From the NCBI RefSeq assembly GCF_900130005.1, contig NZ_FQXP01000003.1, positions 682,001 to 746,000 of the forward strand: DNA of 64,000 nt. Direction: 5' to 3'. The stretch is from Clostridium collagenovorans DSM 3089 (GTDB lineage Bacteria; Bacillota; Clostridia; Clostridiales; Clostridiaceae). The translations under genes were made by a program, and so were the position numbers. Positions within the stretch are counted from its first letter, which is position 1. Each line of letters begins with the position of its first letter. Shown here piece by piece: positions 17,597 through 26,873 of this stretch. The notes under the pieces are model-generated. The model saw only the letters and a list, made by a program, of their open reading frames with translations, did no database searches and had not been told where the DNA came from.

Positions 17597-18949
17597 CTAA
17601 AATATACCTAGTGAATTTAATAATACGACTCCGATTAATACTGGTGCAACATATTTAATAATAAAAGAATATAAGAAACCTAATTTAAATTTGCGTAATT
17701 CACCATTAGTTATTTCATCAATAACATATCTTGTCTTCCAAATCCATCCTGCAAATATACATACTAGGATTCCCCCTATAGGTAATAATACATTGTTAGT
17801 TAAAGCATCTAAGAAATCAAATATACTTTTGTTCAGTATAGTTATATTACTAAGTGCACCAAAGGATAATGCACATGGTATAGATAATAAAAATACTACT
17901 ACTGCTGAAGTAATGGTTGCTTTTTTTCTACTTATTTTAAATTTTTCACTTGCATAGGAAACAAATACCTCCATTAATGAAACCGTTGAAGTTATAGCCG
18001 CTATTAAAACAAGTGAAAAGAATAAAATTGCAAAGATATTACCAAAAGGCATTTCGTTAAATACTATAGGCAAGGTTTGAAATAGTAATGTTGTTCCACT
18101 TTGTGGATCTAGTCCATACGCAAAAACTGCTGGAAAAATAACTAAACCTGCCATTAAAGCAATTAATGTATCCGCTATTGTAACCTGAACTGCTAGTCCT
18201 GGTATGCTTTCTTTTTTTCCTATATAACTACCATAGGTAATTATTATACCCATACCTAAGCTTAAAGAATAAAAGGAGTGACCTAAGGCATCTAAAATAG
18301 CTTCACCGGTTAATAAAGAAAAATCAGGTTTAAATAAAAATTTTACTCCTTCAAAGGCACCTGGTAGACTTAAACTTCTTATCATTAATCCAAACAATAG
18401 TATTAATAAAATCGGCATTAAGATCTTACTAAACTTCTCTATTCCATTCTTTACTCCTAGAAATACTATTATGGATGTTATTATGATTATTATAAGTGAA
18501 CCTAAAATAGGTTCTGTAGTACTTGATATAATTGAGGTAAAATATTCTCCTATGTTAGAGGATGTAATTGTAGATAAAGACCCACTTATTCCTCTAACTA
18601 TATATGAAATTAGCCATCCAGCTATTACACTGTAAAATGACATTATTAAAAATGCCGTTGCTATACCAATTGTTCCTATAAATCCCCATTTCTTATTGCC
18701 TATTATATTATCAAAGCTACTTGAGGCATTAGCTTGTCCTTTTCGTCCTATTGCAAATTCTGTTACCATAACAGGTAAGCCAAGTATTAATACACATAGT
18801 AAATATACAATTAAGAAGGCAGCTCCTCCATGTTTTCCTGTAATGTATGGAAATCTCCATATGTTACCTAGTCCAATAGCTGATCCAGCTGCTACAGCTA
18901 TAATCCCTAATTTGGACCCAAATCCTTCACGTTCTTTTAACTCTTTCAT
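17597..18949 (-). CDS. Neurotransmitter:sodium symporter family amino acid transporter
   Basis: A 450-residue LeuT-fold membrane protein with about 11-12 transmembrane segments. The first segment has GSAIGLGNIWRFPYITGKHGGAAF, the unwound sodium- and substrate-binding helix of the family. It should import an amino acid with sodium; the substrate cannot be read. ATG follows GGGAGGATATTT. It is monocistronic. After its TAG the frame continues for 25 codons to a second stop next to a hairpin, so the annotated C-terminus may be a truncation. The transmembrane core is complete. Confidence 0.92.
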   Translation of the reverse strand: MKELKEREGFGSKLGIIAVAAGSAIGLGNIWRFPYITGKHGGAAFLIVYLLCVLILGLPVMVTEFAIGRKGQANASSSFDNIIGNKKWGFIGTIGIATAFLIMSFYSVIAGWLISYIVRGISGSLSTITSSNIGEYFTSIISSTTEPILGSLIIIIITSIIVFLGVKNGIEKFSKILMPILLILLFGLMIRSLSLPGAFEGVKFLFKPDFSLLTGEAILDALGHSFYSLSLGMGIIITYGSYIGKKESIPGLAVQVTIADTLIALMAGLVIFPAVFAYGLDPQSGTTLLFQTLPIVFNEMPFGNIFAILFFSLVLIAAITSTVSLMEVFVSYASEKFKISRKKATITSAVVVFLLSIPCALSFGALSNITILNKSIFDFLDALTNNVLLPIGGILVCIFAGWIWKTRYVIDEITNGELRKFKLGFLYSFIIKYVAPVLIGVVLLNSLGIF

Positions 18950-19576
18950 AGTAAATATCCTCCCTATTAAATATTTTTATAACTTCTATTTTACGAAGAA
19001 TTCCATTCATTAGTTTAAATTGTTAAAGTGATATGTTTAAAAAAATTACAAATGAAATTTTATTCAACTAAACACATGTAAAATTCTTATTTAATGAATA
19101 TTTATTCTTAAATTATTAATATAATACCCTTGTTTTTTATAATTGTAAAGAAAAAGTTTAAAAAATTTATAAAATTATATTTAATTTATTCAAAATAAAT
19201 TTGTTATATACTACCGAAATATTAAGTCTATATTTAAAAATTATAGAAGGAAAAGCTATAATTAATGATTATTTAATTATAAATCTACACTTTATATAAG
19301 AATTTACTTTAAATTTTTTTAATATATCTTAATAAATCAACTCTATATTACATGATATTAAAAAATCTTTTTCAAAAACAAATATGAAGGCAATACTTCA
19401 TATTTATACTATAATTCATATAAAAATTCATATTGGGATTTAACCTTGGTGGGAAAATAGCTAAATTTTCAATTAGATAAGAGAAGTAATTTCGTAAAAC
19501 ATATAATACTATTTATAATAGTAGCTCTTGCTATATTAAATAATCTATAAGATAGATATTAGATAATTTTCAATAT
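18950..19576. other. Intergenic region upstream of the symporter gene
   Basis: About 630 bp of AT-rich DNA. The only structured element seen is the inverted repeat AATATGAAG / CTTCATATT at 19381-19404, which on the minus strand is followed by TGTTTTTG. That could be a second terminator behind purB or a leader hairpin. I recognise no riboswitch or T-box core and no ORF with a ribosome binding site. Confidence 0.4.
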
Positions 19577-19607
19577 AAAAAGCTGTGTAACAATAAAGTC
19601 ACACAGC
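19577..19607 (-). terminator. purB terminator
   Basis: On the minus strand GGCTGTGT pairs with ACACAGC across a 12-nt loop and is followed by TTTTTATA, 13 nt after the purB stop codon. Confidence 0.85.
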
Positions 19608-19619
19608 CTTCTTATATTT

Positions 19620-21050
19620 TTATACGTTTATATCAGCTTTTTCACCTAATAATTCTCTATTTTCTTCTAATACAGGTTTAACATACTCATTTACAAACTC
19701 TACAACTTGACCTGGAGCTCTTCCAGTGAATTTTTTAGGATCAATAATAGCTACTATCTCTTCTTTTGACATTTTGAATGAAGGATCTGCTATTATTCTA
19801 TCTATTAAATCATTAGAAAGACCTTCTTCTTTAACACGTCTTGCAGCATCCATAGAGTGAACACGAACTCTTTCATGTAAATCTTGTCTATCTCCACCTC
19901 TTAATACAGCTTCCATTAATATATTTTCAGTTGCCATAAATGGTAGTTCATTATTTACATGTGCTTCAATTACTTTAGGATATACAACTAAGTTCTCTGC
20001 AACATTCATATATAAGTTTAGAACACCGTCTAATGCAAGGAATGCTTCAGCTACAGATATTCTTTTGTTTGCTGAGTCATCAAGTGTTCTTTCAAACCAT
20101 TGAGTGGCAGCTGTTATTGCAGGGTTTAATGAGTTAACAATTATATATCTTGAAAGAGCACCTATTCTTTCAGATCTCATAGGATTTCTCTTATATGCCA
20201 TAGCTGAAGATCCTATTTGATTTTTTTCAAAAGGTTCTTCTAATTCTTTCATGCTTTGTAATAATCTTAAATCATTACTAAACTTATAAGCACTTTGTGC
20301 TATTTCTGATAAAGTATTTAACACTATAGAATCAACTTTTCTTGAATAAGTTTGCCCTGTTACAGGATATGTATCCTTAAAGCCCATTTTTTCAGCAACA
20401 AGTTTATCCAATGTTTTAACCTTAACTTCATCGTCATTAAATAATTTCATAAAACTTGCTTGAGTTCCAGTAGTACCTTTTACTCCTCTAAGTTTTAAAT
20501 TGTGAATTACAAAATCTAAATTTTCTATATCTAACATTAACTCTTCAATCCAAAGAGAAGCTCTTTTACCAACAGTAGTAAGTTGAGCTGGTTGATAGTG
20601 AGTAAATCCTAAACAAGGCATATCTTTATATTTTAAAGCAAAATTAGTTAAATAGTTTATTACATTTATAAGCTTTTTCTTTATAATAATTAATGCTTCT
20701 CTCATAACAATTAGGTCTGTATTATCCCCTACATAGCATGAAGTAGCTCCTAAATGTATTATTCCTTTTGCCTTAGGGCATTGTAATCCATATGCATGAA
20801 CGTGACTCATTACATCATGTCTAATTTCTTTTTCTTTTTTTTCTGCTTCCTCAAAATTAACATCATCTTGATATAATTTTAATTCATTAATTTGCTCTTC
20901 TGTTATATGTAATCCAAGCTCTTTTTCGCTTTCAGCTAAAGCTATCCATAATTTTCTCCATGTTCTAAACTTCATATTGTCTGAAAAAATAAATGACATT
21001 TCCTTTGAAGCGTATCTAGTATTAAGTGGTGTATTATATATATCTCTCAT
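19620..21050 (-). CDS. purB: Adenylosuccinate lyase
   Basis: Cleaves SAICAR and adenylosuccinate in purine synthesis. The fumarase/aspartase signature GSSAMAYKRNPMRSE holds the flexible catalytic loop, and GATSCYVGDN with the TQASF stretch line the active site. Length is 476 residues, as in clostridial and eukaryote-type PurB. ATG follows GGAGGTTCAAT. It is not in a pur operon here. It has a good promoter with a purine-box-like element upstream and a clear terminator. Confidence 0.96.
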   Translation of the reverse strand: MRDIYNTPLNTRYASKEMSFIFSDNMKFRTWRKLWIALAESEKELGLHITEEQINELKLYQDDVNFEEAEKKEKEIRHDVMSHVHAYGLQCPKAKGIIHLGATSCYVGDNTDLIVMREALIIIKKKLINVINYLTNFALKYKDMPCLGFTHYQPAQLTTVGKRASLWIEELMLDIENLDFVIHNLKLRGVKGTTGTQASFMKLFNDDEVKVKTLDKLVAEKMGFKDTYPVTGQTYSRKVDSIVLNTLSEIAQSAYKFSNDLRLLQSMKELEEPFEKNQIGSSAMAYKRNPMRSERIGALSRYIIVNSLNPAITAATQWFERTLDDSANKRISVAEAFLALDGVLNLYMNVAENLVVYPKVIEAHVNNELPFMATENILMEAVLRGGDRQDLHERVRVHSMDAARRVKEEGLSNDLIDRIIADPSFKMSKEEIVAIIDPKKFTGRAPGQVVEFVNEYVKPVLEENRELLGEKADINV

Positions 21051-21099
21051 ATTGAACCTCCATACGTATATATTTAAATTTTCACTCGTTATAATTCAT

Positions 21100-21141
21100 A
21101 TTATAACATATAAAATAGCTAAATGTAACATTTTCGTTCGT
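21100..21141 (-). promoter_or_regulatory. purB promoter with possible PurR-box-like element
   Basis: On the minus strand TTACAT (21128-21123) and TATAAT (21105-21100) are exactly 17 bp apart. ACGAACG at 21141-21135 lies just upstream and resembles the CGAAC core of Firmicute PurR boxes. The promoter is well supported; the PurR assignment is weak. Confidence 0.5.
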
Positions 21142-21257
21142 AAATATTGTAATTTTCAAAAATTTAATCTTTTAAAGTTATAATTTATAATACTAAAAAT
21201 ATATTTTAATATAATTGTATTATTTTCACAAGAAAAATTCAAATAAGGAGGGATATT

Positions 21258-21470
21258 ATGTATAAAATCAGTCTAATTGATAAAGTATCTTTTATATTAG
21301 TAATTTTAGGTGCATTAGTATGGTTAATCTTTGGAATTGCAAATGTGAACATAATTGAATCACTTTTAGGTTTTGCTCCTATACTACAAAGAGCAGTGTA
21401 TATACTTGTGGGCTTATCTGGACTTAACATGATTTACTTTTTACTTAAAACTGGAGCTAGTAGTAAATAA
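21258..21470 (+). CDS. DUF378 family small membrane protein
   Basis: A 70-residue protein with two hydrophobic segments, about 10-32 and 42-62, fitting the DUF378/YuzA family. LGALVWLIFGIANVN and YILVGLSGLNMIYFL are typical. ATG follows AAGGAGGG. It probably sits in the cytoplasmic membrane as a helical hairpin; function is not known. It is monocistronic, with a terminator shared with the convergent zinc-ribbon gene. Confidence 0.88.
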   Translation: MYKISLIDKVSFILVILGALVWLIFGIANVNIIESLLGFAPILQRAVYILVGLSGLNMIYFLLKTGASSK

Positions 21471-21476
21471 TATAAA

Positions 21477-21516
21477 AATAAGAGACTATCTATATATTTA
21501 GCATAGTCTCTTATTT
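21477..21516. terminator. Bidirectional terminator
   Basis: AATAAGAGACTAT pairs with ATAGTCTCTTATT, with T-rich sequence after it on both strands. It lies between DUF378 and the small rubredoxin-like gene. Confidence 0.85.
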
Positions 21517-21528
21517 TTATTTAAAATT

Positions 21529-21654
21529 TTATTTGCTTTCTTTAACTTCTTCTTTAATGAACTTATCCTTTGGAGCTTCACATTTAGGACATTTTGCTGG
21601 TCTGCATCTTCCTTCTTTAGTCTCTCCACAAACTGAACATTTCCATATTGCCAT
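21529..21654 (-). CDS. Rubredoxin-like zinc-ribbon protein, 41 aa
   Basis: A short gene with ATG at 21654 and GGAGG 8 nt upstream. The product begins MAIWKCSVCGETKEG, then RCRPAKCPKCEAPKDKF. The two CxxC pairs (CSVC, CPKC) and the W near the start match the rubredoxin-like RCKP-type fold, shortened to the metal-binding ribbon. It should bind one iron or zinc. Similar short proteins occur across clostridia, often alone. An electron-transfer role is family inference only. Confidence 0.85.
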   Translation of the reverse strand: MAIWKCSVCGETKEGRCRPAKCPKCEAPKDKFIKEEVKESK

Positions 21655-21800
21655 AATATCGACCTCCGTTTAAAATTTAAATATATAATATCATAAAGAA
21701 TAAATATAATCAACTAATAATTAATATCTTCAATATAATTATTTGATTTTTTTTATAGATAGTATAAAATATAAGTGAATTATCTTTTAAGGAGTGTACA

Positions 21801-22394
21801 ATGAAAGACTTTTTAAGAAAAGAATTAAGAGAAAAACGCCATAAATTATCTGTAAAAGAAGTAGCTAATAAGAGCTCTTACATAGAGATTCAACTAGATA
21901 AGATTATTAGTAAGCTAAATGTTAAAAATATTATGCTTTACTATAGTTTTAAAAATGAGGTCTCTACAGAGAAATACATAACTAAGTTACTTAATAGTGA
22001 TTTTAATGTTATTTTACCTTATTCTCAAATATCTACAAAGGCCATAATTCCATATTTAATTAAAAACCTAAAAGAGGATCTTTCTAAAAGTTCCTTTGGT
22101 ATACTAGAGCCTAATATTAATATCAATTCAGTATTTCCTATAGATAAAATAGAGGTAGTTGTTATTCCTGGTATAGCTTTCGATATCCAAGGAAATCGTA
22201 TGGGTTTTGGAGCTGGGTTTTATGATAGGTTCTTAATTAAAAATGAAAATATGATAAAAATAGCAATTTGTTATGACTTTCAACTGTTAAATTCAATACC
22301 TAATGAACCACATGATGTTAAAATGGATATAATAATAACAGAGGAAAGAGTATTAATTTTAAACAATAATATAAAAACTTTACTAATTGATTAA
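21801..22394 (+). CDS. 5-formyltetrahydrofolate cyclo-ligase
   Basis: Converts 5-formyl-THF to 5,10-methenyl-THF with ATP. The 197-residue protein starts KDFLRKELREKRHKL, the usual N-terminal helix with basic ATP-binding residues, and ends its core with MGFGAGFYDRFL, the ATP/Mg motif (G-x-G-G-G-F/Y-Y-D-R). ATG follows AAGGAG. It links folate pools to purine and one-carbon metabolism; no folate genes are adjacent. Confidence 0.94.
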   Translation: MKDFLRKELREKRHKLSVKEVANKSSYIEIQLDKIISKLNVKNIMLYYSFKNEVSTEKYITKLLNSDFNVILPYSQISTKAIIPYLIKNLKEDLSKSSFGILEPNININSVFPIDKIEVVVIPGIAFDIQGNRMGFGAGFYDRFLIKNENMIKIAICYDFQLLNSIPNEPHDVKMDIIITEERVLILNNNIKTLLID

Positions 22395-22511
22395 GCTTTT
22401 GTAAAATAAATTTTCTTTATGTTTTTAGGTTAATATTAATGATATAATTATATCAAAGAGAAATATAGTTTTTAAATTTATATAATACATTAAATTAAAG
22501 GATGGGGAAAT

Positions 22512-22949
22512 ATGAATATTGCATTCTTTTTAACACCTAAGAAAGATGTTATACATCTAAAAAACAATACTACTATGCAGGAAGCTGTTAATACTATGTA
22601 TAAATACAGATATACTGCTGTTCCAATTATAAACGAAAAAGGAAAATATGTTGGAACTTTAACTGAAGGGGATTTACTTTATAAACTAAAAAAAGATGAA
22701 TCAGTATCCTTGAAGGATATGAGTAATATATTAGTAGAAGACATACCAAGATATCAAATAAACAGGCCAGTATCAATAAATTCTAATATTAAAAACCTTA
22801 TTAATATAGCAAAATACCAAAACTTCGTGCCTGTAGTTGATGATAATAATACCTTTATAGGTATTATTAAAAGAAGTGATATAATTAAGTATTGTTATGA
22901 TATAATAACTGTAAATGATAATGAACTAAAAGAAGCTATGACTATATAG
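22512..22949 (+). CDS. CBS-domain pair protein
   Basis: A 145-residue protein made of two CBS domains. The first spans about 10-65 (TMQEAVNTMYKYRYTAVPIINEKGKYVGTL is the core; the second is at about 78-132 with FVPVVDDNNTFIGIIKRSDI). No catalytic domain is attached, so it may be a stand-alone adenine-nucleotide sensor. ATG follows GGATGGGG. It is monocistronic and ends before a clear terminator. The partner is unknown. Confidence 0.85.
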   Translation: MNIAFFLTPKKDVIHLKNNTTMQEAVNTMYKYRYTAVPIINEKGKYVGTLTEGDLLYKLKKDESVSLKDMSNILVEDIPRYQINRPVSINSNIKNLINIAKYQNFVPVVDDNNTFIGIIKRSDIIKYCYDIITVNDNELKEAMTI

Positions 22950-23011
22950 ACTTTTAAATTTTAGTTTTATTTTAAATAATATACCTATAAAACTTAACTT
23001 ATTATAACTTT

Positions 23012-23050
23012 AAAGCCACTTTATTCAAATGAAATAAAGTGGCTTTAATT
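23012..23050 (+). terminator. Terminator of the CBS gene
   Basis: AAAGCCACTTTATT (23012-23025) pairs perfectly with 23033-23046 around a 7-nt loop, followed by AATTTATTTT. Confidence 0.85.
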
Positions 23051-23068
23051 TATTTTATAAAGTTACAA

Positions 23069-23097
23069 ACTACAGGATATTTAAAACATCCTGTAGT
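23069..23097 (-). terminator. pepF terminator
   Basis: ACTACAGGAT pairs with ATCCTGTAGT. On the minus strand it lies 15 nt after the pepF stop and is followed by TTGTAACTTT. Confidence 0.75.
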
Positions 23098-23111
23098 AGT
23101 ATTTCTTATGA

Positions 23112-24926
23112 TTATAATAATTCTTTTTCTAATAGATCTAATAAAGTATTAAATTTCTCTATTGTATCTTCGAGTGGTTTTGGTGAAGTCATATCAACCC
23201 CTGCTTTTCTTAAAAGTTCTATAGGCTTTTCAGTACAACCAGCTTTTAAAAAATCTAAGTATCTATCAACTGCATCTTGTCCTTCTTCAAGTATTAACTT
23301 AGCAAATGAGTTTCCAGCTGCAAATCCTGTAGTATATTGATATACATAGAAGTTAAGTCCATAGAAATGTAGAATTCTTGTCCATTCTAAGCCTATTCCT
23401 TCATCAACAATCATATCAGGACCAAAGTATTTAACGTTTAATCCATGATATATTTTACATATTTCTTCTGCAGATAAAGATTCACCTTTTTCTAATTTAC
23501 TATGAGTTATTAACTCAAATTCAGCAAACATAGCTTGTCTAAATACAGTAGTTCTTATTCCTTCAAGTTCTTGATTTATTAATCTTAATCTTTTTTGCTT
23601 ATCTGTTTCATTTTCGATTAAATCATGTATTAATAAGCATTCATTAGTAATTGATGCAACTTCTGCACAGAATAATGAGTAATCACTATATATATATGGT
23701 TGATTTTTTCTTGAATAATATGAGTGTACTGAGTGTCCCATTTCATGTGCAAACATAGATACATCATTTAAACCAAATCCATAGTTTAAAAGAACGTAAG
23801 GCATACTAGTATACGAACCCCATGAATAGTTTCCACCCTTTTTACCCTTAGTTTCTAAAACATCTACCCATCCACTTTCGATTCCCTTAGAGAATATGTC
23901 TAGGTATTCTTCACCTAATGGTCTTAACCCATGCTTAACCATTTTAACTGCATCTTCAAATTCTACACGTTCTGTAGAGTTATCTGAATTTTTAATCAAT
24001 GGAACATATAAATCATATATATGCATTTCTTCTAAGCCTAATAATTTCTTCTTAAGAGAAACGTATCTATGTAGTGATTTTATGTTGTTATTTATAGTAT
24101 CTATAACATTGTGGTACACTTGAACAGGTATATGATTTGGTTTAAGAGCATATTCTAATGCTGAATCATATTTACGTACCTTAGAATTAAATATAAAGTT
24201 CTTATTTCCAGCTATTAATGTTGCAGCAAAAGTATTTTTAAATTTACCATAAGTTCCAAATAAAGTTTCAAAAGCTGCTTTTCTAACAGAGGCATCTGAT
24301 GATTTTAAAAATTGATTGTAGTTACCTTCTGTAAGTTCAACCATATTTCCCTTCTCATCTTTGATACATGGAAAGCTCATATCAGCATTAGCTAGCATAC
24401 CAAAAATATTAGTTGGTGCATTTAAACAGTCACCTACAGCTGCTAAAATTGACTCCTCTTCCTTACTTAAAGTATGAGGTTTAGCTTCTAAAATTGTTTC
24501 AATATGTTTTTTATATAAAGCTAGTCCATCTTCTTCTTTTATTAATTCATCCAAATTAAAGTTCTCTATAGATAATAATTCTGGTACTAAGAAAGCTATA
24601 TTGCTATAATATTCTGCAATATATGATTCCACTTTGCTTTTTATTATTTGTGCTTCAGCTTTAGTAGTATCCTCATCAGATTTCATGTTAGCATAAACAG
24701 ATAACTTATCTAATAGAATTCCAACTTCACAATATCTATCAAAGAAATTTTTTAATTCCTTTGCACTATGAAGTTTCCCCTGAAAATCTTTCATTGTAGA
24801 TGCCATATTTTTTAAATCTTCAAAATCTTTTTCCCAAGCCTCAAAGCTATTGTACATAACATCAAGTTTCCACTTATATTTTGAATCAACTTGGTCTCTA
24901 GTCTTTAATACATTTGTATCAGACAT
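23112..24926 (-). CDS. pepF: Oligoendopeptidase F
   Basis: A cytosolic M3B zinc metallopeptidase of 604 residues that degrades short peptides. The zinc site FAHEMGHSVHSYY has the HExxH motif, and the third ligand Glu lies downstream in CAEVASITNE. The C-terminal segment YQYTTGFAAGNSFA is a family landmark. ATG follows AAGGGGGATTAATT. It is monocistronic. Peptide use fits the amino-acid-fermenting lifestyle suggested elsewhere in the window. Confidence 0.96.
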   Translation of the reverse strand: MSDTNVLKTRDQVDSKYKWKLDVMYNSFEAWEKDFEDLKNMASTMKDFQGKLHSAKELKNFFDRYCEVGILLDKLSVYANMKSDEDTTKAEAQIIKSKVESYIAEYYSNIAFLVPELLSIENFNLDELIKEEDGLALYKKHIETILEAKPHTLSKEEESILAAVGDCLNAPTNIFGMLANADMSFPCIKDEKGNMVELTEGNYNQFLKSSDASVRKAAFETLFGTYGKFKNTFAATLIAGNKNFIFNSKVRKYDSALEYALKPNHIPVQVYHNVIDTINNNIKSLHRYVSLKKKLLGLEEMHIYDLYVPLIKNSDNSTERVEFEDAVKMVKHGLRPLGEEYLDIFSKGIESGWVDVLETKGKKGGNYSWGSYTSMPYVLLNYGFGLNDVSMFAHEMGHSVHSYYSRKNQPYIYSDYSLFCAEVASITNECLLIHDLIENETDKQKRLRLINQELEGIRTTVFRQAMFAEFELITHSKLEKGESLSAEEICKIYHGLNVKYFGPDMIVDEGIGLEWTRILHFYGLNFYVYQYTTGFAAGNSFAKLILEEGQDAVDRYLDFLKAGCTEKPIELLRKAGVDMTSPKPLEDTIEKFNTLLDLLEKELL

Positions 24927-25048
24927 AATTAATCCCCCTTGTATATTAAATGTTTTTACATAATTTTATCATATATTGATTTATTTATCTATACATATTT
25001 CCTTTTATTATTGAATTAATAATAGCCATGAAATTCATGGCTATTATA

Positions 25049-26092
25049 TTATTCTCCCATTATATCAGTCCAAATTTTGTCGTATTCTTTAACCCTCTCA
25101 CCTAAATCTAAAAATATTTCACATCTATCAAGAACTGATTCCTCTGGATAAGCTGCTTTGTTGTTTTTCATGTCCTCATCTAATAATTCAAAGGCTTTTT
25201 TATTTGGAGTGGAATATCCTATATAGTCTACATTTCTTTTAGCTATATCAGGTCTATTCATAAAGTTTATAAATAGTTCAGCTTCTTTTTTATGTTTAGT
25301 CCCCTTAGGTATTACCATATTGTCAAACCAAACATTACTACCTTCCATTGGTACTACATAATCTAAATCTTCATTGTTTCCCATCATTATTATGGCATCA
25401 CCAGACCATACAACTGCAATAGCAGCTTCTTCTTCTATTATCATATCCTTAACTTCATCCCCTACATAAGCTCTTACTAAGGGCTTTTGAATTACAAGTT
25501 GCTCCTTAGCTTCTTGTAATTTAGCAGAATCCTTTTCATTTAAAGAATATCCTAATTTTTTCAAGGCTACTCCTATAGAATCACGTTGGCTATTTAACAT
25601 TAAGATTTGATCTTCATACTTACTATCCCATAAGTCACTCCAGTTAACAATTTCATCATCTATTAAGCTTTTATTGTAAACAACACCTACAGTTCCCCAC
25701 ATATATGGAATTGAATATTTGTTATGAGGATCAAAGTCTAAATCTTTAAATTTATCATCTATATATTCAAAGTTAGGAACGTTACTCATATCTATTTCTT
25801 CTAATAAGTCTTCATTTATCATTTTTACTATCATATATTCAGAGGGAATTGCTACATCATAAGCCCCTGGTGAATTTTTTAGCTTTACGTACATTTCCTC
25901 ATTAGTAGCAAATTGTTCATATATAACTTTAATATCATATTCCTTTTCGAATTCGCTTATTACACTTTCATCTATATAGTCGCCCCAATTATACACAGTT
26001 ATAGCAACTCTATCATCTTTACATGCTACTAAATTAAAGCTTATTAAGATAAGTACTATCAATGATAATATTTTACATAAAGTTTTCTTCAA
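25049..26092 (-). CDS. potD: Spermidine/putrescine ABC transporter, substrate-binding lipoprotein
   Basis: The periplasmic-type binding protein of the PotABCD importer, anchored as a lipoprotein: a signal peptide ends at lipobox LVAC, then mature KDDRVAITVYNWGDYIDESVI, typical of PotD. I place the start at TTG 26092, one base after the potC stop, because GGAGG in the end of potC lies 11 nt upstream; this gives 347 residues. The in-frame ATG at 26113 overlaps potC by 20 nt, gives 354 residues and has no good ribosome binding site. Last gene of the operon. Confidence 0.93.
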   Translation of the reverse strand: MKKTLCKILSLIVLILISFNLVACKDDRVAITVYNWGDYIDESVISEFEKEYDIKVIYEQFATNEEMYVKLKNSPGAYDVAIPSEYMIVKMINEDLLEEIDMSNVPNFEYIDDKFKDLDFDPHNKYSIPYMWGTVGVVYNKSLIDDEIVNWSDLWDSKYEDQILMLNSQRDSIGVALKKLGYSLNEKDSAKLQEAKEQLVIQKPLVRAYVGDEVKDMIIEEEAAIAVVWSGDAIIMMGNNEDLDYVVPMEGSNVWFDNMVIPKGTKHKKEAELFINFMNRPDIAKRNVDYIGYSTPNKKAFELLDEDMKNNKAAYPEESVLDRCEIFLDLGERVKEYDKIWTDIMGE

Positions 26093-26093
26093 T

Positions 26094-26873
26094 TTATTTT
26101 TTTCCTCCTTCATTAGATGCTTTTCTATTTACAATTAATAAAATTATTATTACGGCTAAGAACATTAATGTTGAAAGTGCATTAATCTTTGGATTAATTC
26201 CTCGTCTCGCCATAGAAAAGATTGATATTGATAAATTAGTTACTCCTTGTCCTGTAGTAAAGAAGCTAATTACAAAATCATCTATAGAAAGTGAAAAAGC
26301 CATTAAAGCTCCAGCTATAATACCTGGTTTGATTTGAGGTATTATAACTCTTGTTAGAGCATAAAATGGTGTAGCACCTAAATCTAAAGCTGCCTCCATA
26401 GTGTTTTTAGGAAGCTGTTTTAATCTTGGTAACACCGATAAAACCACATATGGTGTACAAAAAGTTACATGTGCTAGTAACATAGATAAAAAACCTAATT
26501 GTAGTCCGATAAAATTAAATAAAATCATTAATCCTACTGCTGTAACTATATCAGCATTTAAAACAGGCAAGTAATTTAAGTTAATTAAAAGCTTTCTTTT
26601 AAATCCTTTCATGGAATGTATTCCAAAGGCTGCTAATGTACCTAAAACTGTAGATATAAAAGCAGAAAGAACTCCAACTAGTAAAGTATAATATAATGAT
26701 TTCATTATGCTTGTATCTTTGAACAACTCTATATACCACTTCAGCGTAAAACCATTCCAATTGGCTCTAGATTTACTATCATTAAAAGAAAATACTATCA
26801 ATACAATAATAGGAGCATATAAAAATAAAAATACTAAGAAAGCATATAATCTTTTTCCATATTTTTTTACCAT
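26094..26873 (-). CDS. potC: Spermidine/putrescine ABC transporter permease
   Basis: A 259-residue membrane permease with six predicted segments. The cytoplasmic EAA loop reads EAALDLGATPFYALTRVIIPQIKPG, which contacts the PotA ATPase. It overlaps the end of potB by 7 nt, showing translational coupling. Together with PotB it forms the channel. Confidence 0.95.
   Translation of the reverse strand: MVKKYGKRLYAFLVFLFLYAPIIVLIVFSFNDSKSRANWNGFTLKWYIELFKDTSIMKSLYYTLLVGVLSAFISTVLGTLAAFGIHSMKGFKRKLLINLNYLPVLNADIVTAVGLMILFNFIGLQLGFLSMLLAHVTFCTPYVVLSVLPRLKQLPKNTMEAALDLGATPFYALTRVIIPQIKPGIIAGALMAFSLSIDDFVISFFTTGQGVTNLSISIFSMARRGINPKINALSTLMFLAVIIILLIVNRKASNEGGKK

Noticed and set aside
18950..19619. Riboswitch or T-box leader for the symporter
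   Set aside because: No conserved core such as a T-box GGTGG antiterminator or glycine-riboswitch motif could be found; only one simple hairpin is visible.
21498..21713. 71-residue ORF on the minus strand
   Set aside because: It has no ribosome binding site and lies in another frame over the CxxC-containing 41-residue gene, which has a strong site.
22460..22480. Palindrome GATATAATTATATC as an operator
   Set aside because: It is made only of AT-rich promoter-like sequence and is expected by chance at this composition.
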